Shown: positions 8,168 through 16,351, counted from the first letter of the stretch. The stretch: DNA of 64,000 nucleotides from Clostridia bacterium (GCA_902363595.1 CABJAP010000005.1:186001-250000); one strand, 5' to 3'. Notes: generated from the sequence alone by a model not told the origin. Made by a program: numbers and translations.

Positions 8168-8755
8168 GTGGACAAGTTAAGCGCTGTAATGATCGGGGCA
8201 ATCTGCGCACTGCTGTGCATCAGCGGGGCAGTCGTGTATGGCACCTGGTTTTCACAAGAGGATGAAGCGGCCTATGTCAGCAGCATAGAGCAAGTGGAAG
8301 AAGAGATGGCCCTGGCCAGCATTGCGATGAACGATGATGCGCAGGTAATCAACGGCGGCGGAGCGGATATGTGGGTTCGGGCCAAGGTGGAATCGCCGGA
8401 TACGGAGAATGCTAACCGCAATGTGAACATTGTCGGGAAGGATTATCAGCTGATTTCGGATACGATTACCGCTGATCCATCGGAAGCCGAACGGAAAAGC
8501 GGCGTCTGGACGCTGGAAGAAGACGGCTATTACTACTATAGCATCCCGGTAAGCCCGGGCGAACAGTCAAAATCCCTGTTCACTTCCGTGACAGGACCGG
8601 TTGGTGCGAATCACGAAGGCGCAGCCAGTGTGAAAGTTCAGGCAGAAGCCGTACAAGTCAACTGGATCAGCAAAAAGGCAAAAAGCGGCAAAGAAGCATT
8701 TAGTCTTTTTCGTGCCTATCAGCCGCTCCAGGAATACAAAGGAAAATTTGTTTAG
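8168..8755 (+). CDS. TasA/camelysin-like secreted protein (SipW-substrate type)
   Basis: A 195-residue protein starting with GTG behind AAGGGGGGAG. The N-terminus has a hydrophobic signal-like segment (IGAICALLCISGAVVYGTWFS). The mature part has the pattern of the SipW-dependent biofilm-matrix family: MWVRAKV, then W-x-L-EEDGYYYYSIPVSPGEQSKSLF, then VKVQAEAVQ. Family members (TasA, CalY) form fibres or act as surface proteases; this one is short and could be a minor fibre or cap protein. No SipW-type signal peptidase gene is in the window. It shares a direction with the anchored protein upstream and ends at a strong terminator. Assignment rests on motif resemblance only. Confidence 0.6.
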   Translation: MDKLSAVMIGAICALLCISGAVVYGTWFSQEDEAAYVSSIEQVEEEMALASIAMNDDAQVINGGGADMWVRAKVESPDTENANRNVNIVGKDYQLISDTITADPSEAERKSGVWTLEEDGYYYYSIPVSPGEQSKSLFTSVTGPVGANHEGAASVKVQAEAVQVNWISKKAKSGKEAFSLFRAYQPLQEYKGKFV

Positions 8756-8762
8756 GAAAAAG

Positions 8763-8790
8763 AGGCTGCTCCCATGGGGGCAGCCTTTTT
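8763..8790 (+). terminator. intrinsic terminator after the TasA-like gene
   Basis: AGGCTGC (8763-8769) pairs with GCAGCCT (8780-8786), with additional CCC/GGG pairs inside, followed by a T run. It is 8 bases past the stop codon and closes this unit before the copper operon. Confidence 0.9.
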
Positions 8791-8858
8791 ATGCGGCGCC
8801 GGCTGTGGAAGCGGGGCCTCCCCAGGGCACCATGGAACATCATCAAAACTCTTTTTCG

Positions 8859-8887
8859 TTGACAAATGACAGATACCTTGTTAAAAT
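8859..8887 (+). promoter_or_regulatory. sigma-A promoter of the csoR-copA operon
   Basis: TTGACA (8859-8864) and TAAAAT (8882-8887) with the ideal 17-base spacer. It lies just upstream of the CsoR-type operator at 8891-8909 and of csoR itself, fitting autoregulated copper induction. Confidence 0.85.
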
Positions 8888-8890
8888 ACT

Positions 8891-8909
8891 TATACCCGGT
8901 AAAGGTATA
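8891..8909. promoter_or_regulatory. CsoR-type copper operator
   Basis: TATACCCGGTAAAGGTATA has TATACC and GGTATA arms around seven bases, close to the known CsoR operator form (TATACCC...GGGTATA). It covers the expected transcription start immediately 3' of the -10 hexamer, where bound CsoR would block initiation until Cu(I) releases it. Confidence 0.75.
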
Positions 8910-8929
8910 TAGAGAGGCAGGTAATAATT

Positions 8930-9220
8930 ATGAATGAAACCGTAAAACATAAACATAGAGAGTCAAACGAGTATACGGATTTGATTAACCGTCTCAGCCG
9001 CATCGAAGGTCAGGTACGGGGAGTGAAAAAAATGGTTGAAGAAGAACGCTACTGTGTGGATATCCTCACACAGGTCAGCGCCATACAATCCGCCCTCAAC
9101 TCCTTTAACAAAGTGCTGCTAACAAGCCACATCAAAAGCTGCGTTACGGAAGATATCAAACAGGGCAATGAAGCGGCAGTGGATGAACTGTGCGCCACCC
9201 TGCAAAAACTAATGAAATAA
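8930..9220 (+). CDS. csoR: copper-sensing repressor CsoR
   Basis: A 96-residue all-helical repressor of the CsoR/RcnR family. The Cu(I) ligand set Cys42, His67 and Cys71 (EERYCVDIL and SHIKSC) is intact, which is the Cys-His-Cys pattern of copper sensors rather than the His-rich pattern of nickel/cobalt RcnR. The N-terminal RLSRIEGQVRG segment is the DNA-contacting family signature. The ATG at 8930 follows GAGGCAGG. It is 18 bases upstream of copA and downstream of a perfectly spaced promoter with a matching palindrome, so it almost certainly represses its own operon and is inactivated by Cu(I). Confidence 0.95.
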   Translation: MNETVKHKHRESNEYTDLINRLSRIEGQVRGVKKMVEEERYCVDILTQVSAIQSALNSFNKVLLTSHIKSCVTEDIKQGNEAAVDELCATLQKLMK

Positions 9221-9238
9221 AAGAAAGAGTTTGCGATT

Positions 9239-11851
9239 ATGAGAGAAGAAAAATTTGACATCACAGGCATGACCTGCTCCGCCTGTTCGGCCAGGGTGGA
9301 AAAAGCCACGGCCAAGCTGGACGGCATGGGCAGTGTCAGTGTAAACTTGCTGACCAACAGCATGAAGGTCAGCTACGATGACGAAAAGCTTTCCATGGAC
9401 GACATTGTTGAAGCTGTGGAAAAGGCCGGCTACGGGGCCAGCGCCGCTCAGCTTTCCGATGAAACGAAACAAGCTGAAAACAAAGGCAGCCGTAAAAACG
9501 TCGCTCTGGAAGAAGTGGAGCAAATGAAAAAAAGGCTCATTGTATCAATTGCCTTTTTAGTTCCGCTGATGTATTTATCCATGGGACACATGATGCAGAT
9601 GGATTTTGGGATGCCGGTGCCCTCCTTTATTGAGGATACGTTTTATGGCAACGAGAACGCAGTAAGCATGGTTTTTGCCCAATTTTTGCTATTGCTGCCC
9701 ATTTTATACGCCAATCGAAAGTATTATATCGTTGGCTTCAAAAGCCTTTTTCACGGCGGACCCAACATGGACACGTTGATTGCCATCGGATCGGCCGCAG
9801 CTGCAATCTACGGCTGCTTTGCGCTCTTCCGGATCGGCTTTGGACTGGGCCACGGAGACATGCACCTGGTACACCAGTATAGCATGGATATCTACTTTGA
9901 ATCAGCAGGAACCATTCTGGCTCTGATCACTCTGGGTAAGTACTTGGAAACCAAATCCAAGGGCAAGACCAGCGAGGCCATCGAAAAGCTGATGGACCTT
10001 TCCCCCCAGACCGCCATTGTAGAACGAGGAGGAAAGGAGGCCGTCATCCCAGTGGAACAAGTCATGACCGGAGATATTCTGGTAATCAAGCCGGGAGCGG
10101 CCATACCGGTAGACGGTATTATTACAGAAGGAAATTCCAGCGTGGACGAATCGGTAATCACTGGCGAAAGTATCCCCGTGGAAAAGACAGTGGGTGATAA
10201 AGCCGTTTCCGCGACCATCAATAAGAGCGGTTTTTTCAAAATGCGGGCGTCCAAAGTGGGCGAGGATACCACCATCAATCAGATCATTCGCTTGGTGGAT
10301 GAAGCCAGCTCCAGCAAAGCGCCCATTGCCAAATTGGCAGATAAAATTGCCGGAATCTTTGTTCCTGTGGTTATCGGGATCGCAGTCGTGGCTGCGATTG
10401 TGTGGCTGATCGCAGGTGCGACCTTTGAATTTGCCCTTTCCACCGCAATTGCGGTACTGGTGATCTCCTGTCCATGCGCCCTGGGGCTTGCCACTCCTGT
10501 GGCGATTATGGTGGGCACGGGAAAGGGTGCTGAAAACGGAATTCTGATCAAATCAGGAGAGGCGCTGGAAATCGCCCACCGGGTTGATACCGTGGTCATG
10601 GACAAAACAGGGACCATCACCGAAGGAAATCCGAAGGTCACCGATATACTCGCATTTTCCGGGTCTGAAACCCAGCTGCTGCAATTAGCCGCTTCCCTGG
10701 AGAAATCCAGCGAACATCCGCTGGCGGAGGCGATTATACGAAGAGCTGAAGAAAAGGAGCTTCCCCTGCTGCAGACCGAGGAATTTGAAGCCATTCACGG
10801 AAAAGGGATTAAAGCCGTGATCGATGGAAAAACTTATTTCGCGGGAAATGAAAAGCTGATTAAGAGTCAGGCTGGCGGCTATGGTGACCAGGTTGAGAAG
10901 ACAGCGGCCCAGTTATCGGATCAGGGAAAAACGCCATTGATCTTTGCTGACGATAAAACAGTTATCGGTATCATCGCGGTTTCTGATATGGAGAAGGCCA
11001 CCAGCCGCAAAGCTATCCAGTTGTTCAAAGATATGAAAATCAAAGTGGTGATGCTAACCGGAGATAACGAGCGGGTTGCAGGCGCGATTCAAAAAAGACT
11101 GGATATTCCAAAGGTGATTGCCGGAGTGCTGCCTGACGATAAGGAAAAACATATCAAGTCTCTGCAGGATCAGGGCCATACAGTGGCAATGATCGGCGAC
11201 GGCATCAACGATGCTCCGGCGCTGGCCCGGGCTGATGTGGGAATCGCCATCGGCGCAGGTACGGAAGTAGCCATTGAAAGCGCCGATGCGGTCTTGATTA
11301 AAAACGACCTTTTGGATGCAGTGACCGCGATCAGACTGAGCAAATCGGTCATTCGCAATATTAAGCAGAATTTATTCTGGGCCTTTTTTTACAATTGCAT
11401 TGGCATACCGCTGGCAGCGGGCGTATTCTATACTGCGCTGGGCTGGAAGCTCAGCCCCATGTTCGGAGCAGCGGCCATGAGTTTGTCCAGCATTTGCGTA
11501 GTCAGCAACGCCCTGCGGCTGAAATTTTTCAAACCGGAACATGGAGACGCTAAGCTGGTAAACCCGCCGGAGGAGGAAAGCTTTCCGGCACCAAATATAG
11601 AGATGAAAGATGAAAAGGAGATGGAAAGAATGTCAAAACATGAAGCAGAACTTAAAATCGAAGGGATGATGTGCGAACACTGTAAAGCCCACGTGACCAA
11701 AGCCCTGGAGGCATTGGACGGAGCGGAAGTAAGTGTGGATCTGGAAGGCGGAACAGCTACCGTTAAATCCCAAGAAGAAATCGAAGATGGGACTTTCGAA
11801 GCAGCCATTCAAGATGCTGGATATGAATTGAAGGGAATTGAACGACGGTGA
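9239..11851 (+). CDS. copA: Cu(I)-exporting P1B-type ATPase CopA with fused C-terminal CopZ-like domain
   Basis: An 870-residue copper pump. Domain order: N-terminal heavy-metal domain with GMTCSAC (Cys13, Cys16), membrane helices, actuator domain with TGES, the metal-transport motif Cys411-Pro-Cys413, phosphorylation Asp455 in DKTGT, nucleotide domain with SEHPLAEA, and the GDGINDAPAL hinge. After the last membrane segments there is an unusual extra heavy-metal domain, residues about 798-870, with MMCEHC (Cys812, Cys815). That domain is the size of the CopZ chaperone and is preceded inside the gene by its own ribosome binding site (see 11630-11851). Copper sensing by CsoR immediately upstream makes the Cu(I) assignment firm. 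Confidence 0.95.
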   Translation: MREEKFDITGMTCSACSARVEKATAKLDGMGSVSVNLLTNSMKVSYDDEKLSMDDIVEAVEKAGYGASAAQLSDETKQAENKGSRKNVALEEVEQMKKRLIVSIAFLVPLMYLSMGHMMQMDFGMPVPSFIEDTFYGNENAVSMVFAQFLLLLPILYANRKYYIVGFKSLFHGGPNMDTLIAIGSAAAAIYGCFALFRIGFGLGHGDMHLVHQYSMDIYFESAGTILALITLGKYLETKSKGKTSEAIEKLMDLSPQTAIVERGGKEAVIPVEQVMTGDILVIKPGAAIPVDGIITEGNSSVDESVITGESIPVEKTVGDKAVSATINKSGFFKMRASKVGEDTTINQIIRLVDEASSSKAPIAKLADKIAGIFVPVVIGIAVVAAIVWLIAGATFEFALSTAIAVLVISCPCALGLATPVAIMVGTGKGAENGILIKSGEALEIAHRVDTVVMDKTGTITEGNPKVTDILAFSGSETQLLQLAASLEKSSEHPLAEAIIRRAEEKELPLLQTEEFEAIHGKGIKAVIDGKTYFAGNEKLIKSQAGGYGDQVEKTAAQLSDQGKTPLIFADDKTVIGIIAVSDMEKATSRKAIQLFKDMKIKVVMLTGDNERVAGAIQKRLDIPKVIAGVLPDDKEKHIKSLQDQGHTVAMIGDGINDAPALARADVGIAIGAGTEVAIESADAVLIKNDLLDAVTAIRLSKSVIRNIKQNLFWAFFYNCIGIPLAAGVFYTALGWKLSPMFGAAAMSLSSICVVSNALRLKFFKPEHGDAKLVNPPEEESFPAPNIEMKDEKEMERMSKHEAELKIEGMMCEHCKAHVTKALEALDGAEVSVDLEGGTATVKSQEEIEDGTFEAAIQDAGYELKGIERR
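11614..11620 (+). promoter_or_regulatory. internal ribosome binding site inside copA
   Basis: AAAGGAG lies 9 bases before the in-frame ATG at 11630, at the exact boundary of the C-terminal CopZ-like domain. Its strength and spacing equal those of genuine starts elsewhere in the window, which is unexpected within a coding sequence. Confidence 0.55.
11630..11851 (+). CDS. possible free CopZ-like copper chaperone from an internal start of copA
   Basis: If translation starts at the internal ATG, the product is a 73-residue heavy-metal-associated domain, MSKHEAELKIEGMMCEHC onwards, with the CxxC copper site and the usual length of CopZ. Frame is the same as copA, so it is nested and the stop is shared. 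The simplest history is fusion of an adjacent copZ to copA by loss of a stop codon, with the old start retained. Whether the free protein is made is inference. Confidence 0.45.
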   Translation: MSKHEAELKIEGMMCEHCKAHVTKALEALDGAEVSVDLEGGTATVKSQEEIEDGTFEAAIQDAGYELKGIERR

Positions 11852-11935
11852 AAACGTTGTGGAGGAATATCGCCGGTGAAGGTTTCTGCCCTGCTGGCAT
11901 GAAGGTTGAGAAAAAATCCATATAAGGCGAATTCA

Positions 11936-11981
11936 GGCCCCTGCCTTCTTGTGATCAAAACAAGTTGCAGGGGCCCTTTAT
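11936..11981 (+). terminator. intrinsic terminator after copA
   Basis: GGCCCCTGC (11936-11944) pairs with GCAGGGGCC (11967-11975), with an additional CTTGT/ACAAG pairing inside, followed by a T-rich CTTTATATT. It ends the copper operon. Confidence 0.9.
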
Positions 11982-12129
11982 ATTCCTGTTTATGCTAAAG
12001 CTTTTTAGAAAGTTGTATAATCGTTTAATACTCCATGGTGGAATCTTTTGTGCAAATAAATTGGAAAACCTTTTGTTTTCATGCAAAAAGCGCTATACTA
12101 AAAGATAATGAGCAGAAAGGAAGTTGACT

Positions 12130-12945
12130 ATGAAAATTATTGACGCCCACCTGCATTTTTGCCCGGAGGAAGACGGATTTTCACAATTAGCCCGGGCAGC
12201 GGGACATGATAATAACGAAGCACATTTACAGCAAATCTATGAGAAGCTGGGAATTGTCTGCGGCATTGTCATGGGAAACCGGACCGTGGATCCCAAAGAC
12301 CATCAATACCCTGCCTTTATGCGTTACTGTATTGGAATTGACCGTTCATGTTTAGAGAATGAGCAGATATCGGATACCATCGAACAGATTGAAGAAAATC
12401 TAAAAAAAACTCAGTGCGTCGGAATAAAGCTTTATCCGGGGTATTATCCCATGTATATCAGTGATACGGCCTATGAACCGATCTATGAGCTGGCAGCAGC
12501 CTACCAAAAGCCGATAGCTGTCCATACAGGGGAAACTTCGACTCCAAATGCCTATTTAAAATACAGTCATCCGATGACATTGGACGAGGTAGCTGCGAAC
12601 CACCCGCAAATTCAGTTCATTATGTGTCATTATGGGAATCCTTGGCTGATGGATGCGGCGGCAGTTGTCAGCAAAAATGAAAACGTGGCAGCCGATATTT
12701 CCGGATTGCTCGAGGGACGGGTCAATCTCGACCTGTTTTTTGAAGAAAAGCAGGGTTACACCCAAGCGCTGAAAACCTGGATGGGATATCTGAGAGAATA
12801 CGACGATATTATGTTTGGAACCGATTGGCCTCTTGCCAATTTGGCTGAATACATTGAATTCGTCTCCAGGCTGGTGCCGGAAAAGTATCAGGAAAAAGTG
12901 TTCTTTGAGAATGCGAATCGAATCTACCAATTGAATCTAGAGTAA
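12130..12945 (+). CDS. amidohydrolase-family metal-dependent hydrolase (amidohydrolase 2 type)
   Basis: A 271-residue TIM-barrel hydrolase. The first strand holds the metal-binding HxH (DAHLHF), followed by a VGIKLYPGYYP strand, AVHTGE, MCHYG and the terminal aspartate in FGTDWPLAN; this is the amidohydrolase 2 (ACMS-decarboxylase-like) series of ligands. I start at ATG 12130, six bases after AGAAAGGAAG; a TTG two codons earlier is in the same frame. It precedes a small TfoX-C protein by 14 bases. Family members are decarboxylases, lactonases or hydrolases; nothing here picks one. It is related to, but clearly different from, the tandem amidohydrolases at 55419 and 57645. Confidence 0.8.
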   Translation: MKIIDAHLHFCPEEDGFSQLARAAGHDNNEAHLQQIYEKLGIVCGIVMGNRTVDPKDHQYPAFMRYCIGIDRSCLENEQISDTIEQIEENLKKTQCVGIKLYPGYYPMYISDTAYEPIYELAAAYQKPIAVHTGETSTPNAYLKYSHPMTLDEVAANHPQIQFIMCHYGNPWLMDAAAVVSKNENVAADISGLLEGRVNLDLFFEEKQGYTQALKTWMGYLREYDDIMFGTDWPLANLAEYIEFVSRLVPEKYQEKVFFENANRIYQLNLE

Positions 12946-12959
12946 AAGAGGTGATAAGG

Positions 12960-13217
12960 ATGACAACGTTAACGGACCTTCCAAATATCGGAAAGAAGCT
13001 GCAGGAACAGCTGATCAGCGTAGGAATCGATACGCCGGAAAAGCTCAGGCAGATTGGCAGTGAGGAAGCCTGGCTGAAAATTTATGAAATTGATCCGTCC
13101 GCTTGTATTAATCGGCTCTATGGCCTGGAAGGCGCGATCAGGAATGTAAAAAAGACAGAATTGGAAAAAAGCAGAAAAGAGGAACTGAAGGCTTTCTGTC
13201 GGGAAGTAAAAGGCTAG
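12960..13217 (+). CDS. TfoX C-terminal domain protein
   Basis: An 85-residue protein consisting only of the TfoX C-terminal helix-hairpin-like domain: LPNIGKKLQEQLISVGIDTPEKL followed by GSEEAWLKIYEIDPSACINRLYGLEGAIRN. In gamma-proteobacteria this domain is the tail of the competence regulator TfoX/Sxy; the stand-alone form is widespread in Firmicutes with no settled role. The start at 12960 is preceded by AGAGGTGATAAGG. Spacing to the upstream amidohydrolase is short, so they share an mRNA, but a functional link is not evident. Confidence 0.8.
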   Translation: MTTLTDLPNIGKKLQEQLISVGIDTPEKLRQIGSEEAWLKIYEIDPSACINRLYGLEGAIRNVKKTELEKSRKEELKAFCREVKG

Positions 13218-13283
13218 GAGACAGATATTTTATGGGGACTGTTGGTCTATATCATACTTGAGCGAAAAGGAGCCATGCAAAAG

Positions 13284-14048
13284 ATGAAAGAAAATAAGTA
13301 CGACGACGAAATCTTTTTTAAGAAATATCAGGCCATGAATCGTTCGCAGCAGGGGCTTATAGGCGCGGGTGAATGGCCGGCTATGCGGAGGGTGCTTCCC
13401 GATTTTAAGGGCAAAAGCATCCTTGACTTGGGGTGCGGTTATGGATGGCACTGTCTGTATGCGGCTCAACATGGGGCGAAATCCGTGATCGGTACCGATA
13501 TTTCAGAAAAGATGCTGACTGCTGCTGCGGAAAAGAACAGCCATAATAAGATTGAATACCGGCTTTGTGCCATGGAGGATTTGGATTTTGCAGAAGATAC
13601 CTTTGATGTGATCATTAGTTCCCTGGCGTTCCATTATATTGAAGACTTCAGTGCCTTGATAAAGCGTATCGGCGCATGGCTAAAGCCGCAAGGAAAATTG
13701 ACTTTTTCCGTGGAACATCCTGTGTTCACAGCTTATGGCAATCAGGATTGGTATTATGGTACCGATGGGAATATTGAGCATTTTCCTGTTGACCGGTATT
13801 TTTATGAAGGAAAACGGGAGGCAGTTTTTTTAGGTGAGCAGGTGACAAAATATCACAGGACCCTGACCACATACTTGAACACTCTGCTGGAGAACGGGTT
13901 TGAACTGAAACATGTGATTGAACCTCAGCCGCCGGAAAGAATGCTGGACATACCGGGGATGGCCGATGAAATGCGGCGCCCGATGATGCTGATCGTTTCC
14001 GCTCAGAAAGTCGGGTATGCAAAATGCGGAGGTAGCTGCTATGCATGA
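13284..14048 (+). CDS. SAM-dependent class I methyltransferase
   Basis: A methyltransferase of about 254 residues. Motif I is ILDLGCGYGWHC, followed by GTDISEKML (motif II acidic residue) and the DVIISSLAFHYIED post-motif, the UbiE/methyltransferase 11 arrangement. The start is uncertain: AAAGGAG at 13266-13272 is 11 bases from the ATG at 13284 but only 2 from the ATG at 13275, so I take 13284. The end overlaps the start of the downstream GGDEF gene by 8 bases, which implies translational coupling. The substrate is unknown; the family acts on small molecules. Confidence 0.85.
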   Translation: MKENKYDDEIFFKKYQAMNRSQQGLIGAGEWPAMRRVLPDFKGKSILDLGCGYGWHCLYAAQHGAKSVIGTDISEKMLTAAAEKNSHNKIEYRLCAMEDLDFAEDTFDVIISSLAFHYIEDFSALIKRIGAWLKPQGKLTFSVEHPVFTAYGNQDWYYGTDGNIEHFPVDRYFYEGKREAVFLGEQVTKYHRTLTTYLNTLLENGFELKHVIEPQPPERMLDIPGMADEMRRPMMLIVSAQKVGYAKCGGSCYA

Positions 14049-15027
14049 TGATGTCTGCAGACAAGCCTGCCTGTTGATTCAAAAAATAATGAGCAGCTAT
14101 ATTTCAGGAGAACCAGAAAAGATAAGGGACGTAATGGAATACATTTCGCCGGATATTCTGGTGATAGGAACCGGCAAGCATGAATTCTACCAAAACCTCA
14201 ATGCATTGAGAGCGGGGCTGAAAAAAGACCAGCAAGAAGCGGAAGGCATTAACTTTATAATTGAAAATGAATGGTACGAGGCAAAACTGATTACAGACGA
14301 TGTATGTTTGGTATATGGTGAATTTAAAGCTTGTGAAACAAATATAGAGGGAAAACGGATGATTATCCATATGGATACCAGGATAACCGCATCCCTGCAT
14401 TGCGAACCGGACGGAAGAATGGTGGTAGACAGTCTGCATCATTCTGTTCCTTACCTTTATCAAAGGGAAGGAGAGTATTATCCCAAGACCTTTGCTGATC
14501 AAGCGGAAGAAGCTATGAAACGAAGTGCGGTTTTGGAAAGGGACATTCAGCTGGACCCGATGACCGGTATTCTGAATCGCAAGTTTATGGAAAAATATGT
14601 TAATCGGATGCTGGAGCACAAAACAGCCGGTACTCTCTTTCTCATTGATCTGGATGATTTTAAGAAGGTAAACGATATACAGGGGCATCAGGCTGGTGAT
14701 AAAGTGCTGAAACAGATTGCAAAGGTATTACAGGAACTGCAGACCGGTTCGGCTGCTGCGGGCAGGATGGGAGGAGATGAGTTCATGCTCTTCTGTCCTG
14801 ATTTGAATAAAAGTGATGCAGAAAAGACAGCCGATCAGTTAATTCGGCAGACCGGACTGGCTCTTGAGGAGATGGAGCTGCAGCCGCCGCAGAGCTGTTC
14901 GGTGGGATTAGTATCCGTAGATGATGCAGATATGACATTTGAAGAGGCATATGGCAGGGCCGATGAGGCGCTTTATAAGGCCAAAGCTCAAGGAAAGGGG
15001 AGATACTGCTGGTATGATTTCCGTTAA
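14041..15027 (+). CDS. SnoaL-like domain plus GGDEF diguanylate cyclase
   Basis: A 328-residue soluble protein. Residues about 1-150 look like a SnoaL/NTF2-type cone fold (QKIMSSYISGEPEKIRDVMEYISPDILVIGTG, ending in DSLHHSVPY), used as a ligand-binding or dimer domain. Residues about 170-328 are a GGDEF domain with an intact active site GGDEF at 244-248 (GRMGGDEFML), so c-di-GMP synthesis is likely. I see no RxxD inhibitory site five residues before GGDEF. There is no transmembrane segment, so it senses an internal signal. The start at 14041 follows GGAGGT and overlaps the methyltransferase end. Confidence 0.85.
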   Translation: MHDDVCRQACLLIQKIMSSYISGEPEKIRDVMEYISPDILVIGTGKHEFYQNLNALRAGLKKDQQEAEGINFIIENEWYEAKLITDDVCLVYGEFKACETNIEGKRMIIHMDTRITASLHCEPDGRMVVDSLHHSVPYLYQREGEYYPKTFADQAEEAMKRSAVLERDIQLDPMTGILNRKFMEKYVNRMLEHKTAGTLFLIDLDDFKKVNDIQGHQAGDKVLKQIAKVLQELQTGSAAAGRMGGDEFMLFCPDLNKSDAEKTADQLIRQTGLALEEMELQPPQSCSVGLVSVDDADMTFEEAYGRADEALYKAKAQGKGRYCWYDFR

Positions 15028-15053
15028 GCGTATCAATGTTCTAGAATAAGCGA

Positions 15054-15083
15054 TTGACGCAAGAATGGGCGATGAAATATAAT
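15054..15083 (+). promoter_or_regulatory. sigma-A promoter of the YbjQ gene
   Basis: TTGACG (15054-15059) and TATAAT (15078-15083) with an 18-base spacer, upstream of the gene at 15165. Confidence 0.65.
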
Positions 15084-15164
15084 AGACCTGAACGGAATGA
15101 TACTTGTATGCAGACTGGACCAAGTCCGGCAATACAAATCGTTTAATCAGATTGGAGGTTAAAA

Positions 15165-15485
15165 ATGGTTGTAACGACTACGAATCAGGTTGAAGGCAAA
15201 CGGGTTGTTGAATACAAGGATATTGTATTCGGAGAAGTAATCACGGGTATTAATTTTTTTAAAGATATCGGCGCAGGGCTGAGAAATATGTTCGGCGGCA
15301 GGAGCCAGGGCTACGAGGATGAGCTATGCAACGCACGCAACGAGGCTCTGGAAGAAATGAAGCGCCGTGCGGCCCAGCTGGGTGCTAATGCGGTAATTGG
15401 CGTGGATATCGATTATGAAGTCCTTGGGGCGGACAACGGAATGCTGATGGTGACAGCTTCCGGGACAGCAGTGACAGTAGAATAA
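15165..15485 (+). CDS. YbjQ / UPF0145 family protein
   Basis: A 106-residue protein of the YbjQ family (heavy-metal-binding domain fold, pentamer-forming). Recognisable parts are [19 protein letters not shown], the [20 protein letters not shown] helix and the [17 protein letters not shown] strand. The ATG follows TTGGAGG. Its biological role is not known; some members are linked to metal or stress responses. It has its own promoter and a following hairpin, so it is probably monocistronic. Confidence 0.9.
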   Translation: MVVTTTNQVEGKRVVEYKDIVFGEVITGINFFKDIGAGLRNMFGGRSQGYEDELCNARNEALEEMKRRAAQLGANAVIGVDIDYEVLGADNGMLMVTASGTAVTVE

Positions 15486-15506
15486 CGAGAATGCCCTATG
15501 AGAATC

Positions 15507-15556
15507 TTCGGACCTGGAACCGTCAATGGCGGATCAGGTCCGAATTTAACTTTATT
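15507..15556 (+). terminator. hairpin, probable terminator after YbjQ
   Basis: TTCGGACCTG (15507-15516) pairs perfectly with CAGGTCCGAA (15535-15544), with CCG/CGG inside, followed by a T-rich TTTAACTTTATTTT. The loop is long, so efficiency is uncertain. Confidence 0.6.
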
Positions 15557-15712
15557 TTCCTTTTTGTGGGCAATGGTTATCTTACAACTTACATACTCTT
15601 TGCTGCTGTGTATGCTTATTGCTCTGACAGGTACAGTCTACGGAGCGTAGGTTGTAAAAGAAGGCCAGTTCGGATATGCTGTTTTTAACAAACAGTAAAG
15701 GAGTAAATTACA

Positions 15713-16297
15713 ATGAATTATATTACAGGTAGTACAATCCGAATTCTGAGAGAAAAGAAGCGCTATACACAAAAGCAGCTGGCAGAGCGTCTGTCTGTCA
15801 GCGACAAGACCATTTCCAAGTGGGAAACGGGTAAAGGGCTTCCCGATGTCAGTATGGTGGAACCATTGGCAAAAGAACTGCAGGTTTCGGTGGCGGAGCT
15901 TTTATCCGGAGAACAGATTATCAATCGCAATGCGGCTGCAAATCTGCTGCGCGCCCGTTTTTATGTCTGTCCCTTGTGCGGAAACGTGATTCATGCGCTG
16001 GGAGAAGGTGTTTACAGCTGCTGCGGCATAACGCTTCCGCCTTTGGAAGCAGAGGAAATAGACGAGGTTCATAACATTCAAGCCGAACAAATAGACGGTG
16101 AATTATACCTCTCGATCGATCATCCCATGACAAAGGATCATTACATCTCCTTTCTGGCTTCGATTAATTCTGCCGGATATCTGCAAATGATAAAGCTTTA
16201 TCCTGAGCAGGCTGCAGAAGGTCGCTTTCAAATGAGAGGAAAAAGTGTAGTATACGGATACTGCAATAAACACGGCTTGTTTAAAACAAAGATTTGA
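15713..16297 (+). CDS. HTH regulator fused to a desulfoferrodoxin-like iron module
   Basis: A 194-residue protein with three parts. Residues 1-66 are an XRE/Cro-type HTH (QLAERLSVSDKTISKWETG). Residues about 83-106 match desulforedoxin: Cys86, Cys89, Cys103 and Cys104 in the C-x2-C...CC order that binds a rubredoxin-type Fe. Residues about 117-194 match the superoxide reductase centre: His120, His137 and His143 (HPMTKDHYISF), Cys184 and His187 (GYCNKHGLFK), i.e. all five ligands of the Fe(His)4Cys site. The catalytic lysine next to the first His in superoxide reductases (EKH) is valine here (E-V119-H120). I infer an oxygen- or superoxide-sensing repressor or activator rather than an enzyme. 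The adjacent AhpC system fits that role. Confidence 0.85.
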   Translation: MNYITGSTIRILREKKRYTQKQLAERLSVSDKTISKWETGKGLPDVSMVEPLAKELQVSVAELLSGEQIINRNAAANLLRARFYVCPLCGNVIHALGEGVYSCCGITLPPLEAEEIDEVHNIQAEQIDGELYLSIDHPMTKDHYISFLASINSAGYLQMIKLYPEQAAEGRFQMRGKSVVYGYCNKHGLFKTKI

Positions 16298-16351
16298 TCT
16301 TAGCTTGTATATACTAGACGATAGCCGCTTCAATCGCAGAATTGAACTTTT

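Noticed and set aside
15491..15688. 65-codon frame after YbjQ
   Set aside because: It starts right behind YbjQ and runs through the terminator hairpin; composition is not protein-like.
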